From: Clostridia bacterium
Lineage (GTDB): Bacteria; Bacillota; Clostridia; Christensenellales; Borkfalkiaceae
Direction: 5' to 3'
Assembly (NCBI GenBank): GCA_029062045.1
Contig: JAIDQV010000113.1
Location: forward strand, 1 to 37,842
DNA length: 37,842 nucleotides
Each line of letters opens with the position of its first letter. Position 1 is the stretch's first letter. The notes beneath the pieces are model-generated. The model made no database searches. It saw only the letters and a program-made list of their open reading frames with translations, and had not been told where the DNA came from. The translations under genes and the position numbers were made by a program. Shown piece after piece: positions 8,518-16,908 of this stretch.

Positions 8518-8594
8518 CAAAGCATACGGATAAAAGCCCCGCAGGGCACACTACTCTTATGAAATAAGTGTAGTGTGTACACTTAAAAAATTAA

Positions 8595-8623
8595 AAAGCA
8601 CTCACCTTGTTGGAAAGTGCTTT
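8595..8623 (-). terminator. Intrinsic terminator of the GIY-YIG gene
   Basis: Minus strand AAAGCACT-N13-AGTGCTTT followed by TTAATTTTTT. Confidence 0.75.
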
Positions 8624-8640
8624 ATTAAAATTAGCTCCAT

Positions 8641-9486
8641 TTAATTGCTATTCATTCCGAATTTTCTAGTCATTAAAACTTCTTTCCAATATGTTTCACG
8701 CTCAATAATATACTCATTGCCCAAGTTCATATTGCACACTTCCAAAATTGAATACTTAAAATTGTTTCTATAATCAATTCCGTTATTGTGTAATATTTCT
8801 TTCAGTTCAATATTTCCGCCGTGTCCGTTTTTTGCATATTCAGACCAGCGTTGCCATATACAATCTTCGCCGTATGCACTACCTACATATTGTTTACCTG
8901 AAAGAGTGTCAACTATTAAATAAACACCTTTTACATTTGATAATGCGGATTTCCAAGTTGGAATGTTGTTTTCTATAATATACTTTAAAGTTTGATAAGA
9001 AATATTTACATTATCAAAGCCGGTAAAATCGTTTATCGTAACTCGTTTATCCAAAATTGAATAAACACAAATGTCCACAGGGTTAGCTCCGTTCTTTGTT
9101 TGCAATTCTAAACAAGGATATGAGGCTCGAAACTCTTTTTTATAATAAACAAAAACCCTGCCTATCATATCGCTTTGATTATCTATAAGCGTTAAATCGT
9201 AATGCCACCCGTTCCAACCGTTATTATGCGATATGGGCTGAGGCGTTTGATTATTAACTTTATAAATTCCACCAAAAAGCCAAATGTCTTTATCGTAATA
9301 AATTAACGAAATAACATATTCACGGTTAAAATTTTTATTTGTTTGGTCAGCTTGCCACTCTTCAAATTCGTTTATTAAAAACTTTCTGTAGGGCGCTTTT
9401 TTATCGTTTGCGCCAGTTGCAAAATGAATTTTATAATTTCTATAATCTTCTGGTTTTATAGTTAGAAAATCAACTAATTTTATCAT
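8641..9486 (-). CDS. GIY-YIG nuclease-family protein with uncharacterised N-terminal region
   Basis: C-terminal GVYLIVDTLSGKQYVGSAYGEDCIWQRW GIY-YIG core; start placed at ATG 9486 because the longer ORF to 9669 runs through the tRNA gene. Confidence 0.8.
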   Translation of the reverse strand: MIKLVDFLTIKPEDYRNYKIHFATGANDKKAPYRKFLINEFEEWQADQTNKNFNREYVISLIYYDKDIWLFGGIYKVNNQTPQPISHNNGWNGWHYDLTLIDNQSDMIGRVFVYYKKEFRASYPCLELQTKNGANPVDICVYSILDKRVTINDFTGFDNVNISYQTLKYIIENNIPTWKSALSNVKGVYLIVDTLSGKQYVGSAYGEDCIWQRWSEYAKNGHGGNIELKEILHNNGIDYRNNFKYSILEVCNMNLGNEYIIERETYWKEVLMTRKFGMNSN

Positions 9487-9563
9487 TTGTAACTCCACTT
9501 GGTTATTGTTACAATTATACAAGAACTTTTCTCTAAAATCAATACTGACATTATTTAAAACAA

Positions 9564-9594
9564 AAAAGACAAGCGATGTTGCTTGTCTTTTTTT
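9564..9594 (-). terminator. Intrinsic terminator downstream of tRNA-Gln
   Basis: Minus strand AAGACAAGC-aacatc-GCTTGTCTTTTTTG. Confidence 0.75.
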
Positions 9595-9668
9595 GGCTGG
9601 GGTAGCTGGATTCGAACCAACGAATGACGGAGTCAGAGTCCGTTGCCTTACCGCTTGGCGACACCCCA
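9594..9668 (-). tRNA. tRNA-Gln (anticodon CTG), CCA encoded
   Basis: TGGGGTGTCGCCAAGCGGTAAGGCAACGGACTCTGACTCCGTCATTCGTTGGTTCGAATCCAGCTACCCCAGCCA folds as a cloverleaf; anticodon loop CTCTGAC. Confidence 0.93.
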
Positions 9669-9762
9669 ATATATGTTTTTTGCCGTGATTGCTTAATTAT
9701 TATATATTTAACTTACAAAAATTACAAGCGTTTTTAAATGCGTTTTTAAATTTTAATATTGA

Positions 9763-9791
9763 AAAGGGGATTGCGTAATGCAACCCCCTTT
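9763..9791 (-). terminator. Intrinsic terminator of the SGNH lipoprotein gene
   Basis: Minus strand AAAGGGGGTTGC ... GCAATCCCCTTTT. Confidence 0.7.
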
Positions 9792-9794
9792 AAA

Positions 9795-11429
9795 TTATTC
9801 TGTGCCAGCGCTGCCCGTAATTTCAACGGACACGTTTGAAAACTGCACCGTCATCCCCCTTGTTGCAAACAGGCAAATGTACATATATTTGGTATCGACA
9901 GCTTTAAGCCCTATCTGCAAATCCGAATACTCTTTTGTAAAGGTTTTATCGCCGCTTGTAACGGTAAGATAAATCTTTTGCCCTACCCTTTGTATTTTCA
10001 AACCGTACTCTGCGTCAACCGTAACACTAACAGAATTGCTTTCTTTATGAAGCAACTTGCTTTCACGGCTGAAAATTGCGGTTTTATTATCTATTACTCC
10101 TGCGGCAAGATAGGTGGAATTAAGCCCGTCGTTTCTTGTATCGATGTAAATATCGTCCCTGACCATAAGCCCGAACGCCGACTGTCTGCCTGCGTTATCG
10201 GCCATGGCGATTACCTTCGCCTTTGCGGTTGCCGTAAAGTTTTCAGACGAGCCTACCTGCATAAACGCCGCCGCAAAACCGTCCCCGCCCGAAGTGCCGT
10301 CTTTGTTATCGAAAATTTTGCCCTTTTTATCTTCGGCGCTTATTGTAAACACCCTGCCCGTTTCGGAAACGGTAAAGGGATTAAGCGAGTTACCGCCCAA
10401 ATTTCCCATTGCCGTACCGTACCACCCTTCGGCGGTTACAGCGTATCTTTGCGACTTCATCGAATGCGTAAACGCTTTATATCCCGTTTTGACGTAATCG
10501 TCTTTCACCGCCAAGGGAAAATCAATTTCCCAAGTGGGTGCGGCCGCGTTTGTTATGACGTTGTCTTTAAGCGGGCAGTTCGTCTTCAAGAGCGCCCTTG
10601 TAATCTCGTAGCAAACCATTTTGGCGCCGTACATATTTATATGCGTGCCGTCCATGCCCGAAAGAATTCCGTCTTCCTTTGCCCCCTCGTAAGAGTTGTG
10701 CGCAAGGTAATATTTTGCCGCATTATTATCCGAGCTGTATATTTTTTTAGTTATCGCCGTTAAATCTATAACCGTAGTCGAGGTGGCTTCACCGAGTTCT
10801 TTTATTGCCTTGGGATAGTCACCGTTATCGGTTATATGGACGGGCTTCCCGGTATAGCTGCCCGTGCTGTCATACCTTACGATAGGCGTACAGAGAATGG
10901 GCGTTGCGCCTGCATCTCTTGCCATTTTAATATAGCTTTGATACAAATTATATTGGAAGGACAGTCCGCCTTCGGTGCTGTCGTCGGTATAGGATTTATT
11001 GGGATTTGTATAACGCGAAGGGTCTTCGTCCTTTTCGTCGTTATGCCCGAAACCTATTATAAGATAATCGCCCTTACCTATATTGTTTTTAATGGCCGTA
11101 TAGTGTTCTAAGTTCTTATAATCAAGCGAGCTTCTGCCCGACGCGGCAAGATTGATAATTTGGTTGGGGTCGCAGTTTAGATATTTATGAAGCTGCGTGC
11201 CGTAGCCGTAGCGGGGAAGATACTGGTCGTCTAATCCGCTTTGAGGCTTAACGGTATAGTCGCAAACGGTAGAATCGCCTACGATATAAACCTTGCCCGT
11301 AAGTTTAGTTGAAGTGTCCACCGGGGGATTACCTCCTTCACCGTCCGTACTTCCGTTATTGCAACCCGCAAATGCAAAAAGCATAAATGCGGCGCAAAGC
11401 AAAAGCGCAAGCCGTTTTATCGATTTCAT
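9795..11429 (-). CDS. Secreted lipoprotein, SGNH/GDSL hydrolase, rhamnogalacturonan acetylesterase-like
   Basis: Lipobox LFAFAGC; KVYIVGDSTVCDY (block I), GFGHNDEKD (block III), DGTHINMYGAK (block V); C-terminal beta-rich extension. Confidence 0.8.
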   Translation of the reverse strand: MKSIKRLALLLCAAFMLFAFAGCNNGSTDGEGGNPPVDTSTKLTGKVYIVGDSTVCDYTVKPQSGLDDQYLPRYGYGTQLHKYLNCDPNQIINLAASGRSSLDYKNLEHYTAIKNNIGKGDYLIIGFGHNDEKDEDPSRYTNPNKSYTDDSTEGGLSFQYNLYQSYIKMARDAGATPILCTPIVRYDSTGSYTGKPVHITDNGDYPKAIKELGEATSTTVIDLTAITKKIYSSDNNAAKYYLAHNSYEGAKEDGILSGMDGTHINMYGAKMVCYEITRALLKTNCPLKDNVITNAAAPTWEIDFPLAVKDDYVKTGYKAFTHSMKSQRYAVTAEGWYGTAMGNLGGNSLNPFTVSETGRVFTISAEDKKGKIFDNKDGTSGGDGFAAAFMQVGSSENFTATAKAKVIAMADNAGRQSAFGLMVRDDIYIDTRNDGLNSTYLAAGVIDNKTAIFSRESKLLHKESNSVSVTVDAEYGLKIQRVGQKIYLTVTSGDKTFTKEYSDLQIGLKAVDTKYMYICLFATRGMTVQFSNVSVEITGSAGTE

Positions 11430-11547
11430 AATTTTTTCCTCGTTAACTTTTAAAATTATATCACCCGGGCTTTCTGTTTGTCAATATTCGGGCGCTGTCA
11501 AATCGCTTGACTGAATTGCCGTATAATATATAATTGAATACGGTCAT

Positions 11548-12243
11548 ATGAAGAAAATACGCAACCCTTTTAAAAATCTTAATAAGTTCGAATGGATATT
11601 ATGGACATTTTCGCTGGCGGCGATAATAGCCTCTTTCTTTGCGGTTGGAAGCTCGGATTACGCCACCCTTGCCACTTCCCTTCTCGGGGTTACGGCGCTT
11701 ATCTTCGCCGCGAAGGGCGACGTGTTCGGAATGATAATTATGTTGATTTTCAGTCTGACATATTCATTCGTTTCGTTCATGTTCGGGTATTACGGCGAGA
11801 TGATAATTTATCTTTGTATGCAGCTGCCCTGTTGCACAGCTTCGCTTGTAAGCTGGCTGAAACACCCGTCGGACAAGGGCACCGCCGAAGTTAAAGTGGG
11901 CGAATTCAAAAAGAAGTACCTTGCTATTTTAATTCCCCTTGCCGTGGCGATAACGGTTGCGTTTTACTTTATTTTGCAAGCCTTCAACACACAAAACCTG
12001 ATAGTAAGTACTCTTTCCGTTACGACAAGTTTTGTGGCGTTGTTCCTGATGATATTAAGAGTGCCCGCCTATGCGGTTGCGTTTATATTTAACGATATAG
12101 TGCTGATAGTTTTATGGTCGCTTGCGTGTGTGCAGGATATAGGCTATTTGGCGCTTGCGGTGTCATTCGGGATATTTTTGATAAACGATACCTACACATT
12201 TATTTGCTGGACGAAGAGAAAGCGACAGTTACAAGAAAAATAG
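11548..12243 (+). CDS. pnuC: PnuC-family nicotinamide mononucleotide/riboside-type transporter
   Basis: Multi-TM protein with GVTALIFAAKGDVFGMI and FGYYGEMIIYLCMQLPCCTASLVSWLKHP, PnuC pattern. Confidence 0.8.
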   Translation: MKKIRNPFKNLNKFEWILWTFSLAAIIASFFAVGSSDYATLATSLLGVTALIFAAKGDVFGMIIMLIFSLTYSFVSFMFGYYGEMIIYLCMQLPCCTASLVSWLKHPSDKGTAEVKVGEFKKKYLAILIPLAVAITVAFYFILQAFNTQNLIVSTLSVTTSFVALFLMILRVPAYAVAFIFNDIVLIVLWSLACVQDIGYLALAVSFGIFLINDTYTFICWTKRKRQLQEK

Positions 12244-12245
12244 AA

Positions 12246-12284
12246 AAATCCCCGCAGGGCATAAAGCACTGCGGGGATTTTATT
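12246..12284 (+). terminator. Intrinsic terminator of pnuC
   Basis: AAATCCCCGCAG/CTGCGGGGATTT followed by TATT. Confidence 0.8.
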
Positions 12285-12298
12285 ATGGTGAATGGTGG

Positions 12299-14884
12299 TC
12301 AGTCTTCTCTTATATATCGAACGTCATACGGTCCTATATTGTAATCCCAGGTGTTCTCGTCCTTTATGATACTCTTCCACTCTTCGTCCGTTCCGGTAAA
12401 ATAAATAATTCTTAACGCACTGCAATTATAAAACGCCTGATAGCCGATATAGTTTACCGTGTTGGGGATTGTAACTTCTTCAAGATTCGTGCAGTTATAG
12501 AACATCTGCATATCAATACCCGTCAGTCCTTTCGGAAGATAAACCTTTTTCAGCGACGTGCAGTTGTAAAAAGCCGAGTAACCCAATTCAATTAATCCTT
12601 GGGGAAGTATGGCTCTTTCAAGCGCATAGCAATCTCTAAACACTTCGTTTCTTATACGTTTTAGGTTGCTTGAAAAAGTTACGCTTCTAAGATACCAACA
12701 CGAATCAAACGCGTAATCGTCTATGATTTCTACACCTTCCATCGTTACTTCATGTATATAGCTACGCAGGAAGGCGTTGCGTGAAATTTCTTTTACGGAA
12801 GCAGGAATAAATAACTTTTGAATGTTACACTCTTGGAATGCCGCGTATCCTATACTTGTAACGCTGCCGTCATCCGGAATAACGCTTGCCACGCAACCGA
12901 CAACCAACGTTTTGGTTGCCCTTTCGATTATGCAATTTTGACTACTGTACAAGACTGTATTATTCGCGTCTACGGTAAATGAATCGATATAATCACACCT
13001 ACCGAACGCACCGGAGCCAATCTCTTTTACGCTTGCAGGAATATTAACGGATGTAAAATCACAATTTGCAAACGCGTTATCATCAATCACGGTAACCGTT
13101 GCTGGCAAATTAAACTGTTTAACCCCGCTGCCGCAAAATGCCATATCGCCTATCTTCTCTACACTGCCGTCGGAGGGAATGACGCTCGTTTTGCAACCGG
13201 CAACCAACTCTTTATTTGCTATATCGATTATGCAGTTATCAACACTGCGGAAAACGGTGTTACCGGATGCAACCGTTATTTTTTCAAGATTGCCGCACCA
13301 CGAGAACGCCCCATACCATAAAGTTTTAAGGCTTGCGGGGAAGTTGACGGATTTTAAACTGTAACACGAGAAGAAAACTTGACTGTCTATCGTTTCAACT
13401 CCCTCGGGTATATCAACGTTTTTAAGACTGTCGCAATTACCGAAAGCTGTTTGACCTATCGTCTTTAAACTTGTGGGCAAGCTCAGTTCTTCTAAGTCGC
13501 AATCGTAAAACGCATCTCTACCGATATATTCGAGCGTAGAAGGGAACTCAACTTCCGTCAAGCTGCGACATTCATTAAACGCTTCCTGTTCTATTCTCGT
13601 AATGCCGTCGCTGATAATAACTTTTTTAAAAGAGCCTTTTTGAAGTGCGCCGCCGGCTATACTTACGATGGGCTTGTCGTTATAAGTTGCGGGGATAACC
13701 AGGGTTTCAGGCTGCTTTGCATTTTTATCGTAAGACGAAACCGAATACGTTCCGTCGCCGTTGTCCCTATACTTCAAAATATCGATGTCTGGGTCTTCGG
13801 GGCTTTCGTATTCTAACCCGTTATCTGTATACTTTACGGTAAACAAACCTGCATTACTGCCTATTGCATAATCTACGTTATAACCTTGCCCATCCTCGCT
13901 TTTACCGGCGACTGTGAAAATTGCTTTATCGTTTTTGCCGTCCTTGATATTTATAACCAAGTCCTTGCCTGCGGGGGTATATGCGACAGCCTCGCTTACC
14001 GTAGTGCCGCCAGAAACGATTTTATATGAATAGCCTTTAACTGTAACACCGTCGATTTCTATAAATTCAAGCTGCATCAGTCCGTAGGTCGTTTTGTCGC
14101 TTAAATTCGGATAGGCGTAAAGTTTGAGGGCGGTTTCTTCTGCGTCTGCTGCGTCGGACGACATAGTGCGTTCGCCGACCAATGACAGCCCGCTTGCCCA
14201 GGAAGCGGTAATAACGCCTTCAAGGTCATAGTCTACGGGGTTGCCCGAAACGTAATCCTTCTTCACAATCTTATATTCTGTGTAATACATCGCGTAGCTG
14301 AACTCGTCGCCGTTTAAACGAGGGCCTGAAAGAACTATCGATTTCTGATAGTCGACGGGTTTCGGTTCAAGTTTCTTGTTTACACCGTTATCACCCAAGA
14401 AACAATCAAGTGCGGTAAAGTAAGTTCCGAACTCGTTAAAGTCGTCGGACGAAACCGAACTTGCCATAGATTTAGTCATAGCCTTTGCTTGTGCGGGCTC
14501 GTTTAAAAAACTTTCCGCAAGCCGTGCCGTAGTTACTGCGCCATAAGTGTAGGAATCGCCGAGGTCGATTTCGGCAACTACTTTATCGTCGCCATCAATA
14601 AGCGGGGGCGTGGTAACGCCGCCTTCGTACTTTCCGCTTAAAGCAATGGGCAAAGCTATCGTAAGACAAATTGCCGCAACCGAAGCAAGGGACACTATTA
14701 GAGCCGCCTTTTTGTTTACATAATTTAACGCAACAGTTTCGCCGTCGGAATACGCTTCTTCGTCAATGGCGTTACATTTAAAAAGTCCGCTTGCGTTTGC
14801 GGCGTTAATTATTTTATCGTAATTGTCGGGGGCATGAAGTTCGCTTTCACGTTTAATTCTTTTCAATAAATCTTTTTCTTCCAT
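12299..14884 (-). CDS. Membrane-anchored BspA-type leucine-rich repeat (LRR_5) protein with short cytoplasmic N-terminus; candidate anti-sigma/sensor partner
   Basis: Repeated LRR_5 units (e.g. GITRIEQEAFNECRSLTEVEFPSTLEYIGRDAFYDC); single TM (AALIVSLASVAAICLTIALPIAL) after about 57 N-terminal residues; directly downstream of an ECF sigma gene. Confidence 0.8.
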   Translation of the reverse strand: MEEKDLLKRIKRESELHAPDNYDKIINAANASGLFKCNAIDEEAYSDGETVALNYVNKKAALIVSLASVAAICLTIALPIALSGKYEGGVTTPPLIDGDDKVVAEIDLGDSYTYGAVTTARLAESFLNEPAQAKAMTKSMASSVSSDDFNEFGTYFTALDCFLGDNGVNKKLEPKPVDYQKSIVLSGPRLNGDEFSYAMYYTEYKIVKKDYVSGNPVDYDLEGVITASWASGLSLVGERTMSSDAADAEETALKLYAYPNLSDKTTYGLMQLEFIEIDGVTVKGYSYKIVSGGTTVSEAVAYTPAGKDLVINIKDGKNDKAIFTVAGKSEDGQGYNVDYAIGSNAGLFTVKYTDNGLEYESPEDPDIDILKYRDNGDGTYSVSSYDKNAKQPETLVIPATYNDKPIVSIAGGALQKGSFKKVIISDGITRIEQEAFNECRSLTEVEFPSTLEYIGRDAFYDCDLEELSLPTSLKTIGQTAFGNCDSLKNVDIPEGVETIDSQVFFSCYSLKSVNFPASLKTLWYGAFSWCGNLEKITVASGNTVFRSVDNCIIDIANKELVAGCKTSVIPSDGSVEKIGDMAFCGSGVKQFNLPATVTVIDDNAFANCDFTSVNIPASVKEIGSGAFGRCDYIDSFTVDANNTVLYSSQNCIIERATKTLVVGCVASVIPDDGSVTSIGYAAFQECNIQKLFIPASVKEISRNAFLRSYIHEVTMEGVEIIDDYAFDSCWYLRSVTFSSNLKRIRNEVFRDCYALERAILPQGLIELGYSAFYNCTSLKKVYLPKGLTGIDMQMFYNCTNLEEVTIPNTVNYIGYQAFYNCSALRIIYFTGTDEEWKSIIKDENTWDYNIGPYDVRYIRED

Positions 14885-14894
14885 TCTCTCACCT

Positions 14895-15404
14895 CTACTC
14901 TTGCAACGCCTTTATCATTTTCCCCGTTGCGCAGTTAAGTTTGTACGTTACAGTTGAAAGGGGAATATTCATTAGCTCGGCAACTTCACGCCTTTTATAA
15001 CCCGCTGCCGCTACTAAAATTAAAACCTCGAATTCGTCTTGCGGCAAAATCCTGCGGGCAAGGTCAATTAAAAGTCCGTAATCGTCGGTTTGCTCAGCTC
15101 CGAAAACGCCCTCGTTCTGCCTTTCGTCGATATATGTCTCGTGCCCGCGCTTCTTTCTTAAATTCAGCGCCTCGTTACGGCATATGCGTTTTATCCACGA
15201 GGCGGCATCAGTTCCTTCACGGTAAACGCCTGCGTTCTTTATCACCTTTAAATAGGTGGTCTGCATAATGTCTTCCGCCAAAGAGCGGTCCTTTAAAATA
15301 GACAGCGCCGTATAATACACTGCCTTTTTGGTCTTTTTATAAATACTTTCAAATGCGGACCCGTCCCCTTTCGAAAGCTTTATCATCTGCTTGTCAAGCG
15401 ACAT
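14895..15404 (-). CDS. ECF-type RNA polymerase sigma factor
   Basis: Sigma-70 region 2 (AFESIYKKTKKAVYYTALSILKDRSLAEDIMQTTYLKV) and region 4 HTH (YKRREVAELMNIPLSTVTYKLNCATGKM). Confidence 0.9.
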   Translation of the reverse strand: MSLDKQMIKLSKGDGSAFESIYKKTKKAVYYTALSILKDRSLAEDIMQTTYLKVIKNAGVYREGTDAASWIKRICRNEALNLRKKRGHETYIDERQNEGVFGAEQTDDYGLLIDLARRILPQDEFEVLILVAAAGYKRREVAELMNIPLSTVTYKLNCATGKMIKALQE

Positions 15405-15507
15405 TTATTGTGGTTCTCCGATATATCGATTAATTTAGCGCCTTCACTATATAAAACAATTATGACCGCTTTTTTTTCAGTAAGAAATAAAATTTTTTAA
15501 AATTTAA

Positions 15508-15534
15508 GCGCCCGCCGCATTACTCGGCGAGCGC
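15508..15534 (-). terminator. Probable intrinsic terminator of the nadB-nadC-niaR unit
   Basis: GCGCCCGCCG/CGGCGAGCGC hairpin followed on minus strand by TTAAATTTT. Confidence 0.5.
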
Positions 15535-15538
15535 ATAT

Positions 15539-16048
15539 TTATATTTCGATTAAAAACCCGCGGGAGCGCAAAAGATTTTCTATATTGTCCAAAATCTCTT
15601 CGCTGTCTGCGGACACCGTGTGGTAGTGATAGCCGTCCGTAACGCTCATTAATGGTTTAGACGCGCCCGACACCAGCGACCGGTAAAGCTCTTCAACGTG
15701 TGTGCGGTTAATGAGGTCAAGCCGCGAAGATATTCTTCCGTAAACGCGGTGGTTGACAAAAATATCTTCAATGCGCCCGCCCGCTTCAATAATAAGAACA
15801 CCCTCGTCCACGATTTCTTCAAACGAGTGCCTGCACTTAAAAACGCGGGTTGCCTGAATTTTTGTGTTGAGAACGTAGCCTCGGTTAGTGGCGGTAACGT
15901 CCAGCCCGTTTGCGCGCAAAATTGCAATATCCTGCACTATTACCTGGCGGGACACCGCAAACCTTTCCGCAAGCACGTTTGCGGGAATGGGATTTTCGGC
16001 GTTGCCTATAAGACTTAAAATTTCCTCACGCCTTTTTTCGGCCTTCAT
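15539..16048 (-). CDS. niaR: NiaR-type niacin-responsive transcriptional repressor (HTH + 3H domain)
   Basis: N-terminal winged HTH, conserved histidines in 3H region (CRHSFEEI, NHRVYG, RTHVEELY, DGYHYHTV); clustered with nadBC. Confidence 0.85.
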   Translation of the reverse strand: MKAEKRREEILSLIGNAENPIPANVLAERFAVSRQVIVQDIAILRANGLDVTATNRGYVLNTKIQATRVFKCRHSFEEIVDEGVLIIEAGGRIEDIFVNHRVYGRISSRLDLINRTHVEELYRSLVSGASKPLMSVTDGYHYHTVSADSEEILDNIENLLRSRGFLIEI

Positions 16049-16908
16049 ACTTCCTCCACGGGGTGAAGATTTTTCAGCGACAAATCGAGTATAGGCGCTG
16101 AATGGGTAAGCGCACCGCTTGAAACGTAGTCCACGCCCGTTGAAATTATATTCTTGATATTTTCTTTAGTTACGTTGCCGCTACACTCGGTAACCGCCCT
16201 ACCCGCAATATACTTCACTGCGGCGGCCATATCTTCAACCGACATATTGTCAAGCATGATAATGTCCGCGCCCGCCTCAACGGCTTCCTTTACGCCGTCA
16301 AGCGTTTCCACTTCAACCTCTATCTTCCTTACGAAAGAAGAATATTCCTTCGCGGCTTTAATTGCGTTTTTTATTCCGCCCGCCGCGCCGATGTGGTTAT
16401 CCTTTAAAAGCACCCCGTCCGAAAGGTTATAGCGGTGGTTGTTTCCCCCGCCCACCTTAACGGCGTACTTTTCAAAAATACGCATATTGGGCGTGGTCTT
16501 GCGGGTATCCAAAAGTTTAGTGCTGCTTCCCTTCAAAAGATTGGCAACTTCCGATGTATAAGTTGCAATTCCGCTCATTCTTTGAAGATAGTTCAAAGCC
16601 GTCCTTTCACCCTGCAAAATTACACGCATATCCCCCGTTATTTGGGCTATATGTTGGGTCTTAGCTACTTTTTCGCCCTCTTTTACGAAGAACTTGATTT
16701 CGGTATTTTCATCAAGAATTTTGAATACTCTTTCAAAAACGTTAAGCCCGCAAATTATGCCGTCCTGCTTGCAAATTAAGTCGGCTTTGCCCTTTTTATA
16801 ACCCTTTAAAACGGCGTTTGTGCTTACATCCTCGTTGGAAATATCCTCTTTAAGCGCCATTTTTATAAGTTCGTCTGCGTTCAGCTTTAAAGATACGTTT
16901 TCTAACAT
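16045..16908 (-). CDS. nadC: Nicotinate-nucleotide diphosphorylase (carboxylating)
   Basis: LDTRKTTPNMRIFEKYAVKVGGGNNHRYNLSDGVLLKDNH; EVEVETLDGVKEAVEAGADIIMLDNM. Confidence 0.95.
   Translation of the reverse strand: MLENVSLKLNADELIKMALKEDISNEDVSTNAVLKGYKKGKADLICKQDGIICGLNVFERVFKILDENTEIKFFVKEGEKVAKTQHIAQITGDMRVILQGERTALNYLQRMSGIATYTSEVANLLKGSSTKLLDTRKTTPNMRIFEKYAVKVGGGNNHRYNLSDGVLLKDNHIGAAGGIKNAIKAAKEYSSFVRKIEVEVETLDGVKEAVEAGADIIMLDNMSVEDMAAAVKYIAGRAVTECSGNVTKENIKNIISTGVDYVSSGALTHSAPILDLSLKNLHPVEEV

Noticed and set aside
9487-9669. N-terminal extension of the 342-aa ORF (MGCRQAVRQRTLTPSFVGSNPATPAKKRQ...)
   Set aside because: This stretch is the tRNA-Gln gene and its terminator read through in frame; the real start is most likely ATG at 9486.
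9978-10763. 261-aa + strand ORF
   Set aside because: Lies fully antisense to the SGNH lipoprotein gene, with no recognisable domain; arises from codon bias of the opposite strand.
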